Shown piece by piece: positions 13,867-21,215 of a stretch of DNA of 21,215 nucleotides (the first letter of the stretch is position 1; the number at the start of each line of letters is the position of its first letter). Both the position numbers and the translations under genes were made by a program. Below the pieces are notes generated by a model, which did no database searches, was not told where the DNA came from, and was given only the letters and a program-made list of their open reading frames with translations. Source of the DNA: JARICQ01 sp964428475. GTDB lineage: Bacteria; Bacillota; Clostridia; Tissierellales; Tissierellaceae. Where the stretch lies: NCBI GenBank assembly GCA_964428475.1, contig CAYRYO010000028.1:1-21215 (forward strand), in the 5' to 3' direction.

Positions 13867-16296
13867 TTACTCAACTTTGAATTTTAATTTATCTTCTTCG
13901 ACATCTATATATACAATATCGTCCTTAGATAGATTGCCCTTCAGTATCTCTTCTGCTAATTGATCTTCTATCGTTTTTCTTATAGTCCTCTCAAGAGGTC
14001 TAGCTCCGTAAACTGGATCAAAGCCTTTTTCTCCAATGAATTCTTGAGCTTCTTTGGATACCTTTATCTTTACATCTATATTCAACAGTCTCTTTTCAAG
14101 ATCATTTACCATTATCTTGACTATATCAGCTATATGTCCTTCTTCCAAACTATGGAAGACTATCACTTCATCAAGCCTATTTAAAAATTCTGGTCTAAAT
14201 GTCTTTTTAAGTTCGTCTGTAATAGTTTCCTTCATCTTTTCATACTCTTCTTTTCCCTCTTCTGCTCCTAGAGAAAATCCTAAGACATTTTGCTTTCTAA
14301 TAGATGTAGCGCCAATATTCGATGTCATTATAATAACAGTATTTTTAAAATCTACTGTTCTTCCCTTGGAATCAGTTAGTCTTCCATCATCAAGTATTTG
14401 AAGTAACATATTAAATGCATCTGGATGAGCTTTTTCAATTTCATCAAATAATATAACAGCATATGGCTTTTTTCTTACTGCTTCAGTAAGCTGTCCACCT
14501 TCATCATATCCCACATATCCCGGTGGAGATCCTATAAGTCTTGAAACAGCATGCTTTTCCATATACTCACTCATATCTATTCTTATCATAGCTTCCTCTT
14601 CACCAAATAGTGCCTCGGCAAGAGCCTTGGCAAGATATGTCTTACCTACTCCTGTAGGACCTACAAATATAAAGCTACCCACTGGCTTATTTGGATCCTT
14701 AAGTCCAACTCTAGATCTCCTAACGGCACTCGATATAGCTTTTACAGCTTGACTCTGACCTATTACTCTTTTATGAAGTATATCTTCTAGATTTAAAAGT
14801 CTTTCACTTTCTTCAGTAGTCATTTTTGTAACAGGTACTCCTGTCCATGATGAAACTACTTTTGCTATTTCTTCGTATTTAACTATCATATTAGAAGTTT
14901 GTTTTTTCTTTTCCCACTTTGTTTGATTGCTTTTAAGTTCTTCCCTTACATTTATCTCTCGATCTCTTATATTTGCAGCTTTTTCATAGTCTTGAGAATT
15001 TATAGCTTCTTCTTTCTCCTTAGATAGTTTCTCTAATGTCTCTTCTAGGTTCTTTAGCTCATCTGGTGCAACATAATTGTTCACCCTTATCATAGAGGCT
15101 GCTTCATCAATTAAATCAATTGCTTTGTCGGGAAGAAACCTATCAGTTATATACCTATGAGAAAGTTCAGCCGCGGCTTTAATTGCCTCATCAGTTATTT
15201 TAACTCTGTGATGAGCTTCATATCTATCTCTTAGACCTTGGAGTATCTTTATAGTATCTTCTACATTTGGCTCCTCAACCATGATAGGTTGAAGCCTTCT
15301 TTCTAATGCAGAGTCCTTTTCTATATGCTTCCTATACTCGTCTATGGTCGTCGCTCCTACGATTTGAAGTTCACCACGCGCAAGTACTGGTTTTAATATG
15401 TTTGACGCGTCTATAGCACCCTCAGCAGCTCCAGCACCCACTATGGTATGAAGCTCGTCTATAAACAGTATTATATCTCCAGCATCTTTTAATTCTTTCA
15501 TCACAGATTTAAGTCTTTCTTCAAACTCTCCTCTATATTTTGCCCCTGCTATCATCCCTGGTAAGTCAAGAGTAATTACTCTTTTATCTTTGATGATTTC
15601 AGGCGCATTTCCCTCAACTATCTTTTGAGCTAGTCCTTCTGCTATAGCAGTCTTTCCTACACCTGGTTCACCTATTAATACTGGATTATTTTTTGTTCTT
15701 CTGCTAAGAACTTGAATAACCCTTTCTATTTCTTTCATCCTACCTATTACTGGATCTATTTTTCCTTCTTCAGCAAGCTTATTTAAATCAATACTATATT
15801 TGGATAAGTTTGGTGTTTTCTTATCTTCAATCATTTCATCTTGTTGGCTTTTTACATTTGGATCTGTTATCATGCCAATTATTAATTGCTTTAATTCATC
15901 TATATTTATGCCCATTTTTTTGATTATAGCTATAGCTACACCTTCACCCTCTGACAATAGTCCCAAAAGTAAATGCTCTGTACTTACATAATTGTGACCT
16001 AAGTTTCTAGCTTCTACAAAGCCAAGTTCAAATATTCTCTTAGTTCTAGGAGTAAATCCAAGTATATCTGCTCCATATTCACCTTCTCCTACGGCATTTA
16101 TTATTTCTTCCCTCAAATTTTCCATAGTTAGTCCTGATTGTATTAACACCTTTCCAGCCACTCCATCTTTTTCTCCTACTAGCCCAAGAAGTAAATGTTC
16201 TGTCCCTACATAATTATGCCTGAATTTTTTAGCTTCTTCTTGAGAAAGAAGTATTACTCTTTGTGCCTTTTCTGTAAATCTTCCAAACATCGCCAT
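13867..16296 (-). CDS. clpC: ATP-dependent Clp protease ATPase subunit ClpC
   Basis: The 809-residue Hsp100 unfoldase feeds proteins to ClpP and degrades arginine-phosphorylated substrates marked by McsB. The N-domain (about 1-145) has two repeats (FTEKAQRVILLSQEEAKKF and FTPRTKRIFELGFVEARNL). AAA1 has Walker A GEPGVGKT (209-216) and Walker B ILFIDELHT. The middle domain includes a UVR segment (INSQDYEKAANIRDREINV), the dock for McsA/MecA-type adaptors. AAA2 has Walker A GPTGVGKT. The likely ClpP-binding tripeptide is LGF (in KQNVLGFSLG). The GGAGG ribosome site lies within the last codons of mcsB, 7 nt before the ATG. It is part of the CtsR-controlled operon. Confidence 0.97.
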   Translation of the reverse strand: MAMFGRFTEKAQRVILLSQEEAKKFRHNYVGTEHLLLGLVGEKDGVAGKVLIQSGLTMENLREEIINAVGEGEYGADILGFTPRTKRIFELGFVEARNLGHNYVSTEHLLLGLLSEGEGVAIAIIKKMGINIDELKQLIIGMITDPNVKSQQDEMIEDKKTPNLSKYSIDLNKLAEEGKIDPVIGRMKEIERVIQVLSRRTKNNPVLIGEPGVGKTAIAEGLAQKIVEGNAPEIIKDKRVITLDLPGMIAGAKYRGEFEERLKSVMKELKDAGDIILFIDELHTIVGAGAAEGAIDASNILKPVLARGELQIVGATTIDEYRKHIEKDSALERRLQPIMVEEPNVEDTIKILQGLRDRYEAHHRVKITDEAIKAAAELSHRYITDRFLPDKAIDLIDEAASMIRVNNYVAPDELKNLEETLEKLSKEKEEAINSQDYEKAANIRDREINVREELKSNQTKWEKKKQTSNMIVKYEEIAKVVSSWTGVPVTKMTTEESERLLNLEDILHKRVIGQSQAVKAISSAVRRSRVGLKDPNKPVGSFIFVGPTGVGKTYLAKALAEALFGEEEAMIRIDMSEYMEKHAVSRLIGSPPGYVGYDEGGQLTEAVRKKPYAVILFDEIEKAHPDAFNMLLQILDDGRLTDSKGRTVDFKNTVIIMTSNIGATSIRKQNVLGFSLGAEEGKEEYEKMKETITDELKKTFRPEFLNRLDEVIVFHSLEEGHIADIVKIMVNDLEKRLLNIDVKIKVSKEAQEFIGEKGFDPVYGARPLERTIRKTIEDQLAEEILKGNLSKDDIVYIDVEEDKLKFKVE

Positions 16297-16300
16297 ATAT

Positions 16301-17326
16301 TTATTCCTCCAAACTCTTTAGTTTTTCTCTTAATATTCTTCCTCTTAATACATCTATTTGCCTGGTACTTATATTTTCATTTTGAGTGTTTTCTATGGTC
16401 GCGGGCTGTATATCTAACATTAATTTGATTATTTCTTTAGAATCTATATTTTTGATTATACCCATATCCGTACCAAATTTTACATTTGAAAGATGATTCA
16501 TAGCTTCAACTGTAGTTATTACCCTACTATAATTTAATATACCTAAAGATCTAAACACCTTATCTTCTAATTCCATTCCTTTTTTATCTAATATATATCT
16601 TCTAGTATTTCTCTCTCTAGTAACCATTTGAAATACTATCTTGTTTATTTTTTTAATTATATCTTCTTCTCTTTCTCCTATGGTAGTTTGATTTGATATT
16701 TGAAAAAGATTGCCTAGAGCTTTTGACCCTTCCCCATACAATCCTCGAACTGTAAGTCCTATCTTTCTAAGTCCTTCCATTATTGTATTTATCTGACCCG
16801 TCATACTCAGCCCTGGCAAATGGAGCATTACGGATCCCCTAAGTCCAGTCCCCGCATTTGTAGGGCAAGATGTTAAATATCCAAAGTCTTCATGAAAAGC
16901 ATACTTTATACTTTTTTCTAATTCATCATCTATCTCTGAACAAATTTTCCAACCTTCGTCTATATTTAACCCCGGCAATAATACTTGTACCCTTATATGA
17001 TCTTCTTCATTTACCATTATAGTAGTTTTTTCATCTTTTCTAACAAAAAAGCTCCCTTTATAATCTTGCTCTGAAAGATTTGGACTAATCAAATGTTTTT
17101 CTACAAATACATTTCTTTCTACTTGACTTAACTCTCTATTCCTATAAAAATCATAGTTTTCTTTTTGACTATCTAATGATTTTAGTATGTCTTTTGTAAT
17201 GTTTTCTGTTTCTTTCTTATCTATTAAATTAGGAAACTTATATTTTTCGATATTTCTAGCAATTCTAATTCTTGTGCTTACCACAACATCCTCATCTATA
17301 CCAGGAGTTTCTAACCATTTAGTCAT
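16301..17326 (-). CDS. mcsB: Protein arginine kinase McsB
   Basis: The kinase phosphorylates arginine residues of CtsR and of damaged proteins, marking them for ClpCP. The 341 residues follow the phosphagen-kinase catalytic fold: STRIRIARNIEKYKFP at the nucleotide site, NEEDHIRVQVL (106-116) with the catalytic acids, and TSCPTNAGTGLRGSVMLHLP (152-171). The allosteric phospho-arginine motif RDxxRA near the C-terminus is not in canonical form; the closest is I-D-V-L-R-G at 324-329. The start ATG is 4 nt after the mcsA stop, with GGTGAT upstream. The kinase acts together with McsA, encoded just before it. Confidence 0.96.
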   Translation of the reverse strand: MTKWLETPGIDEDVVVSTRIRIARNIEKYKFPNLIDKKETENITKDILKSLDSQKENYDFYRNRELSQVERNVFVEKHLISPNLSEQDYKGSFFVRKDEKTTIMVNEEDHIRVQVLLPGLNIDEGWKICSEIDDELEKSIKYAFHEDFGYLTSCPTNAGTGLRGSVMLHLPGLSMTGQINTIMEGLRKIGLTVRGLYGEGSKALGNLFQISNQTTIGEREEDIIKKINKIVFQMVTRERNTRRYILDKKGMELEDKVFRSLGILNYSRVITTVEAMNHLSNVKFGTDMGIIKNIDSKEIIKLMLDIQPATIENTQNENISTRQIDVLRGRILREKLKSLEE

Positions 17327-17330
17327 ACTA

Positions 17331-17846
17331 TCACCATCCTTCTATTTCTATCTTTTCATTTATCCTTTTTATTTCATCTCTTATAATAGCTGCTCTTTCA
17401 AAATTCTCAACCTTTACATTCTTTTCTAATTCCTTTTTTAAGTTTTCTATCTCCCTTTGCTTGAGAATCTTCTCCTCTGACTTAACTGGAATCTTACCTA
17501 TATGTTTGCTATGACCATGGATATTTTTGAGAAGTAGCTCTATATCCTCAGAGAACACATCATAACAATTTGCACATCCAAATTTACCAGTTTCTTTAAA
17601 TCTTCTATAGTCTAAACCACATCTAGGACAATTTATATTTTTAAAGTTTGTATGTTGTATTTCATTTTCTTCACTGATTTCTAAAAGTCCTGTAAATAAT
17701 TTGTGGAATGGAAATGAGAACTCAAAATCAAAATCCTTGTTTATTTTTGCACAATCATCACATAAATGTTTTTCTTCGACTTCTCCATTCACTATCTTTG
17801 TAAAATGTATTGTAGCTTTGTTTTTATTGCAAGAATCACATAACAT
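17331..17846 (-). CDS. mcsA: McsA, zinc-binding activator of McsB
   Basis: The 171-residue protein has two four-cysteine zinc sites: C3/C6 with C29/C32, and C73/C76 with C91/C94. A UVR domain near the C-terminus (about 133-168, VKVENFERAAIIRDEIKRIN) is the part likely to bind ClpC. McsA activates the McsB kinase and senses thiol or metal stress. All eight cysteines are in place. The ATG has a perfect AGGAGGT 6-7 nt upstream. It lies 11 nt after ctsR and 4 nt before mcsB. Confidence 0.96.
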   Translation of the reverse strand: MLCDSCNKNKATIHFTKIVNGEVEEKHLCDDCAKINKDFDFEFSFPFHKLFTGLLEISEENEIQHTNFKNINCPRCGLDYRRFKETGKFGCANCYDVFSEDIELLLKNIHGHSKHIGKIPVKSEEKILKQREIENLKKELEKNVKVENFERAAIIRDEIKRINEKIEIEGW

Positions 17847-17857
17847 AATGTTACCTC

Positions 17858-18319
17858 CTATTCAGCGATAATCAGTAAAATGTCCTTTAAAACATCTGCT
17901 CTAATTTTATTTCTAGAGCTAGAAGCTACACTATATAAGGCCCTATCTCCTATCGCTGCTTTTATGATATTTCCTTCTCTCTTCACTATTATATTTTCTT
18001 CAATCAGACCATTAATTATATTGTATGCCTTATTTTTTGTAATTGAATCCCCAATGGTATCTAGTATAATATTATTAATGTCTGTATATTCATCTATACC
18101 CACTTTTATAATTTTAATATACCCACCACCGCCTCTTCTACTCTCAATATAATACCCCATATATGGAGTAAATCTCGTGGTAAGCACATAATTGATCTGT
18201 GAAGGAGCACATTCAAATTGTTCTGCTAACTCATTTCTTTGTATTTCTATTATCCCATTTTCAGCTTCTTCTAACAATTCTTTTATAAATCTCTCTATTA
18301 TATTACTTAATCCAGACAT
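17858..18319 (-). CDS. ctsR: CtsR, class III heat-shock repressor
   Basis: The 153-residue winged-helix repressor shuts off the clp operon at normal temperature. The helix-turn-helix (about 25-48, ELAEQFECAPSQINYVLTTRF) is followed by the Gly-rich wing RRGGGGYI (61-68), which acts as the heat sensor in this family; R62 corresponds to the arginine targeted by McsB. The C-terminal dimerisation domain follows (about 80-153). GGAG lies 5 nt before the ATG. It is the first gene of its operon and almost certainly represses itself through the operator at 18336-18352. Confidence 0.97.
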   Translation of the reverse strand: MSGLSNIIERFIKELLEEAENGIIEIQRNELAEQFECAPSQINYVLTTRFTPYMGYYIESRRGGGGYIKIIKVGIDEYTDINNIILDTIGDSITKNKAYNIINGLIEENIIVKREGNIIKAAIGDRALYSVASSSRNKIRADVLKDILLIIAE

Positions 18320-18335
18320 ATATACTCCTTTCGTC

Positions 18336-18352
18336 TTTGACTTTCTTTGCCC
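18336..18352 (-). promoter_or_regulatory. CtsR operator (tandem heptads)
   Basis: The minus strand reads GGGCAAA-GAA-AGTCAAA, matching the known CtsR box (A/G)GTCAAA-NAN-(A/G)GTCAAA with one mismatch (T to G in the first heptad). It lies at about +2 to +19 of the predicted ctsR transcript, so bound CtsR would block initiation. This supports heat-shock control of ctsR-mcsA-mcsB-clpC-radA. Confidence 0.88.
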
Positions 18353-18360
18353 TTTAGTAT

Positions 18361-18389
18361 ATTATACATTTCTTATGAATTTCTGTCAA
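18361..18389 (-). promoter_or_regulatory. Promoter of ctsR-mcsA-mcsB-clpC-radA
   Basis: Minus-strand -35 TTGACA (18384-18389) and -10 TATAAT (18361-18366) both match the consensus exactly, with a 17-nt spacer. Transcription should start near 18354, right before the CtsR operator. The -35 box follows the fusA-like terminator by 2 nt. Confidence 0.92.
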
Positions 18390-18391
18390 TA

Positions 18392-18423
18392 AAAGAAAAA
18401 ACAGCATATGCTGTTTTTTCTTT
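18392..18423 (-). terminator. Rho-independent terminator of the EF-G-like gene
   Basis: A perfect 32-nt palindrome (arms AAAGAAAAAACAGCAT / ATGCTGTTTTTTCTTT) lies 10 nt after the stop codon of the EF-G-like gene. The T-rich 3' arm continues into TTTT on the minus strand. It insulates the heat-shock promoter from upstream transcription. Confidence 0.88.
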
Positions 18424-18433
18424 CTATAAATCT

Positions 18434-20497
18434 TTATTCTTTTTCTGCGTTTATATCGGCTATTATTTTTTCTGCTGTATGGCTAGGTACTTCGTCATAT
18501 CTAGAAAATTCCATAGTAAAGCTTCCACGAGCCTGAGTCATAGCTCTTAAGTCTATTGCATATTCAAACATCTCTGCATGGGGAGCTTCTGTACTTATTA
18601 TCTGAGTGCCATCACTTTGTTGCTCCATCCCTAAGATTTTGCCCCTTCTCTTATTCATATCACCCATTACATCGCCCATATATTCCTCTGGAACTGAAAC
18701 TTCAGCTTTAACTATCGGCTCAAGAAGAATAGGCTTTGCCTCTTCCATTCCCTTTTTAAAGGCTATAGATGCAGCAATCTTAAAAGCCATCTCATTTGAG
18801 TCTACTGCATGATATGATCCATCAAACAATGTTGCCTTTACATTCACTACAGGAAAACCTGCCAGTACTCCATGTTCTAATGAATCTCTAATTCCCTTTT
18901 CAACTGCTGGGAAGTAATTTCTTGGAACCGAACCTCCAAATATTTTCTCTTCAAATATGAATTCTTCCTCACAAGGCTCAAACGATACATGTACATCACC
19001 ATATTGTCCAGCTCCGCCTGATTGTTTCTTGTGCTTTCCTTGAACTGATGATTTGCCTTTAATCGTCTCTCTAAATGCTATCTTTGGACTGACTAGATTA
19101 ACTTCAACTCCAAAGTTTTGCTTTAATTTATCTACAATTACAGTAAGTTGCATATTGCCTTGCCCACCGATAAGAAGTTGCTTGGTTTCTGAATTTCGCT
19201 CTACTATAAATGTTGGGTCCTCATCTGTTAATTTTTGAAGTGAAGACCACACTTTATCTTCATCTCCCTTAGCTTTAGCCTCTACTGCCAAGAATAATGT
19301 TGGTTGAGGATATCTAATGGTTTCGTAAAGAGTATGATTGGTTTTTTCACAAAGAGTATCTCCTGTTTGTGTTAAATTAAGCTTTGACGTAGCAGCTATA
19401 TCTCCAGCTTGCACTTCATCGACTTCGATTTGACTTTTACCTCTTACGATAAATAATCCACCTAATCTTTCATCTTCATCTTTGGTAGAGTTGTATAATT
19501 CTGTATCTTTATTTATCTTTCCAGAAACAACTCTAAATAAACTCAATTTACCTACAAATGGATCTATAATCGTTTTAAATACAACAGCTGAGAATGCATC
19601 ATCTGGATCTACTTTTCTTTCTACTTCTTCTCCATCTTTTAATCCTTTATATGATCCTATACTCTTTGGAGAAGGTATATAAGTTTCTATTACTTCAAGT
19701 AAAAAATCTGCTCCTATAGCCTTTTCTGCAGATCCCACTACAAGTGGTACTAAGTCACCATTTGCTATAGATTTTTTAAGACCTTTTGAAATTTCTTCTT
19801 TTGTAAATTCTTCACCTTCAAAATATTTTTCAAGTAGTGATTCATCTGTCTCTGCTATCTTTTCCATTAAACTCTCTCTTATGTCTGCTATCTTTGCTTC
19901 CTGATCATCACTAAGTTCTTCTATTTTTCTTTCTTTTCCATTATATTCATAAGCCTTTCTATCAAGAACAGATATAAAGCCTTTGAATCCATCTGCTTGA
20001 CCTATTGGCAAGGCACATGGGATTATTTTTTCATCAAATTTTTCTTTTAATTCCATTACCAATCGATCAAATTCTATATCTTCTTTATCCATCTTATTTA
20101 AAAATATAATTCTTGGAGTAGTATACTTTTCTAGGTTTTTCCAAGCCTTTTCAGTTCCTACTTCTATTCCTGATGAAGCATCAACTACTAATACTGATCC
20201 TTCAGATGCTCTTTTAGCACCATACATCTCTCCTATAAAATCAAAATAACCTGGTGTATCAAGCAGATTAAACTTTATACCATTCAACTCCGCAGGAATT
20301 ACAGCTAGTCCAATAGATACTCCTCTTTTAATTTCTTGCTTATCAAAATCTGACACAGTATTTCCATCTTCTACTTTACCTTGTCTCTTTGTTATACCTG
20401 TTGCAAAAAGTACCGCTTCAGTTAAAGTTGTTTTACCACTACTACTATGACCTAGTAAAGCCACATTTCTGATATTCTCAGCTGAATATGTCTTCAT
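18434..20497 (-). CDS. Elongation factor G-like GTPase (EF-G paralogue)
   Basis: The 687-residue translational GTPase has the five-domain EF-G layout. The P-loop is GHSSSGKTT (16-24), switch I carries RGVSI (59-63), switch II has DTPG (80-83) and the G4 motif is NKMD (134-137). Standard EF-G has GHIDAGKTT and RGITI, so this is the divergent EF-G2-type paralogue rather than the main FusA, which in this phylum is normally next to rpsG. Domain IV (KKQSGGAGQYGDVHVSF, then HAVDSNEMAFKIAASIAF) is intact. Its role (translocation helper, ribosome recycling or a stress variant) cannot be told. The AAGGGGG ribosome site lies about 10 nt before the ATG. It forms its own unit, with a candidate promoter at 20632-20640 and a strong terminator. 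Confidence 0.9.
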   Translation of the reverse strand: MKTYSAENIRNVALLGHSSSGKTTLTEAVLFATGITKRQGKVEDGNTVSDFDKQEIKRGVSIGLAVIPAELNGIKFNLLDTPGYFDFIGEMYGAKRASEGSVLVVDASSGIEVGTEKAWKNLEKYTTPRIIFLNKMDKEDIEFDRLVMELKEKFDEKIIPCALPIGQADGFKGFISVLDRKAYEYNGKERKIEELSDDQEAKIADIRESLMEKIAETDESLLEKYFEGEEFTKEEISKGLKKSIANGDLVPLVVGSAEKAIGADFLLEVIETYIPSPKSIGSYKGLKDGEEVERKVDPDDAFSAVVFKTIIDPFVGKLSLFRVVSGKINKDTELYNSTKDEDERLGGLFIVRGKSQIEVDEVQAGDIAATSKLNLTQTGDTLCEKTNHTLYETIRYPQPTLFLAVEAKAKGDEDKVWSSLQKLTDEDPTFIVERNSETKQLLIGGQGNMQLTVIVDKLKQNFGVEVNLVSPKIAFRETIKGKSSVQGKHKKQSGGAGQYGDVHVSFEPCEEEFIFEEKIFGGSVPRNYFPAVEKGIRDSLEHGVLAGFPVVNVKATLFDGSYHAVDSNEMAFKIAASIAFKKGMEEAKPILLEPIVKAEVSVPEEYMGDVMGDMNKRRGKILGMEQQSDGTQIISTEAPHAEMFEYAIDLRAMTQARGSFTMEFSRYDEVPSHTAEKIIADINAEKE

Positions 20498-20631
20498 TAT
20501 ACATTTGCCCCCTTAACCAGCATTTATTTAAAAGATTATTAATCTTTTATAGCTTTTTATAAGATTTTAAAATAACAAAATTTTTAGTATATTCTCCTTG
20601 TAGAAATTTTTTGAAAATAAGTATTTCTTTG

Positions 20632-20640
20632 ATTATATCA
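20632..20640 (-). promoter_or_regulatory. Candidate extended -10 promoter of the EF-G-like gene
   Basis: The minus strand has TGATATAAT, a perfect TATAAT with TGN extension, but no good -35 box. It would give an unusually long leader of about 130 nt. The leader is very AT-rich and contains an AAAAGATT / AATCTTTT inverted repeat (20530-20548), about 30 nt before the ATG. No coding sequence was found in 20498-20685. Confidence 0.45.
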
Positions 20641-20685
20641 TAACTTATATTGTTATCCTAGTATTTTTTCTTATATCTATTCTAT

Positions 20686-21215
20686 TTACATGTATTCTTT
20701 TGATTCATGGGGAAGTCCTTTTTTCTTTAATCTATCTTCTACTATATCTTTTATTATCGAATAAATAAACACAAATGTAGGAACTCCAATTATAAGTCCT
20801 ACCACTCCAAATAGTTTTCCTGCTATTAAAAGTGAAAAAAGAATCCAAAATGCAGATATTCCCAAACTATCTCCTAGTATCTTAGGCCCTATTATATTCC
20901 CATCTATTTGCTGAATCACAACTATAATCACTATAAACCATAATGCCTTTATTGGAGATACAAATAATATCAATATGGCCGATGGTACAGCCCCAATAAA
21001 TGGACCAAAAAAAGGAATTATATTTGTAAGCCCTATAATAAATGAAACAAGTACAGTATAAGGAATCTTAAATATAGTAAGTATTACAAAAGTAAGCACT
21101 GCTACGATAAGTGAGTCTACTATCTTTCCACTAATAAACTTACCAAAAATATTATCTGTTCTTTCAGTAAGTTCAAATATTCTCTTAGCTTTTTCCTCAG
21201 AAAATGTAGCTAATA
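20686..21215 (-). CDS. AI-2E family transporter (5' part outside the window)
   Basis: The frame stays open to the right edge, so only about the last 176 codons are seen. The segment KFISGKIVDSLIVAVL followed by IIGLTNIIPFFGPFIGAVPS is the best-conserved part of the AI-2E (PerM/YtvI/YdbI) membrane protein family. Four or so hydrophobic segments follow, ending with a short charged tail (DRLKKKGLPHESKEYM). Members move small molecules or ions, and some are Na+/H+ antiporters; the name AI-2E does not prove autoinducer export. An internal GTG at 21099 is not the true start, because conserved family sequence continues upstream. There is no clear terminator after the stop. Confidence 0.9.
   Translation of the reverse strand, partial: LATFSEEKAKRIFELTERTDNIFGKFISGKIVDSLIVAVLTFVILTIFKIPYTVLVSFIIGLTNIIPFFGPFIGAVPSAILILFVSPIKALWFIVIIVVIQQIDGNIIGPKILGDSLGISAFWILFSLLIAGKLFGVVGLIIGVPTFVFIYSIIKDIVEDRLKKKGLPHESKEYM

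Noticed and set aside
14054..14401. Open frames of 60-115 codons on the plus strand opposite clpC, rlmB, thyX, fusA-like and other genes.
   Set aside because: They are antisense to well-recognised genes, lack ribosome sites and show low-complexity translations typical of shadows of AT-rich coding sequence.
20530..20548. AAAAGATT / AATCTTTT palindrome as a terminator.
   Set aside because: It is nearly all A-T, has no U-run after it, and lies in the leader of the EF-G-like gene; likely a chance or minor structure.
1..21215. Mobile elements, phage genes, CRISPR arrays, defence systems or a broken gene.
   Set aside because: All frames are intact, the gene order is the conserved core block, and no direct-repeat array or transposase sequence was seen.

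Overview
The window is a compact, AT-rich stretch of a Gram-positive (Bacillota) chromosome. Every gene except one 138-codon gene is on the minus strand. The gene order is the conserved core block known from Bacillus subtilis and clostridia (ctsR-mcsA-mcsB-clpC-radA ... yacL-ispD-ispF ... gltX-cysS-mrnC-rlmB-yacP-sigH). A sporulation-type sigma factor (SigH), a CarD-like regulator, ThyX, strong AGGAGG-type ribosome sites and a proS inside the block point to a spore-forming member of Clostridia or a related class such as Tissierellia. The genus cannot be fixed from the sequence.

Read in the direction of transcription (right to left): an AI-2E-family membrane protein, cut by the window edge; an EF-G-like GTPase with its own terminator; then the heat-shock/protein-quality operon ctsR-mcsA-mcsB-clpC-radA, driven by a consensus promoter with a CtsR operator just downstream. 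This operon ends at a perfect inverted repeat shared with a convergent plus-strand gene of unknown function. Next come carD-yacL (tandem promoters, terminator), ispD-ispF-proS (isoprenoid synthesis plus prolyl-tRNA synthetase, terminator), a 61-codon gene, then gltX-cysS-mrnC-thyX-rlmB-yacP (tRNA charging, rRNA maturation and modification, dTMP synthesis, mRNA decay). Last come sigH and a tRNA-Thr(GGU) leading into tuf. The first 15 codons of tuf lie at the left edge.

The genes serve translation, RNA processing, isoprenoid and dTMP precursor supply, proteolysis/DNA repair and the switch to sporulation. Transcription units are packed tightly: the -35 boxes for sigH and for tRNA-Thr overlap the stop codons of the preceding genes, and the ctsR promoter abuts the fusA-like terminator. 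No mobile element, CRISPR array, T-box riboswitch or stretch over 300 bases without a gene was seen. The main oddities are the plus-strand gene with CGC and CxxC motifs sitting where disA usually lies, a hairpin between clpC and radA that could act on the radA ribosome site, a degenerate RDxxRA motif in McsB, and an A-C mismatch in the tRNA acceptor stem.
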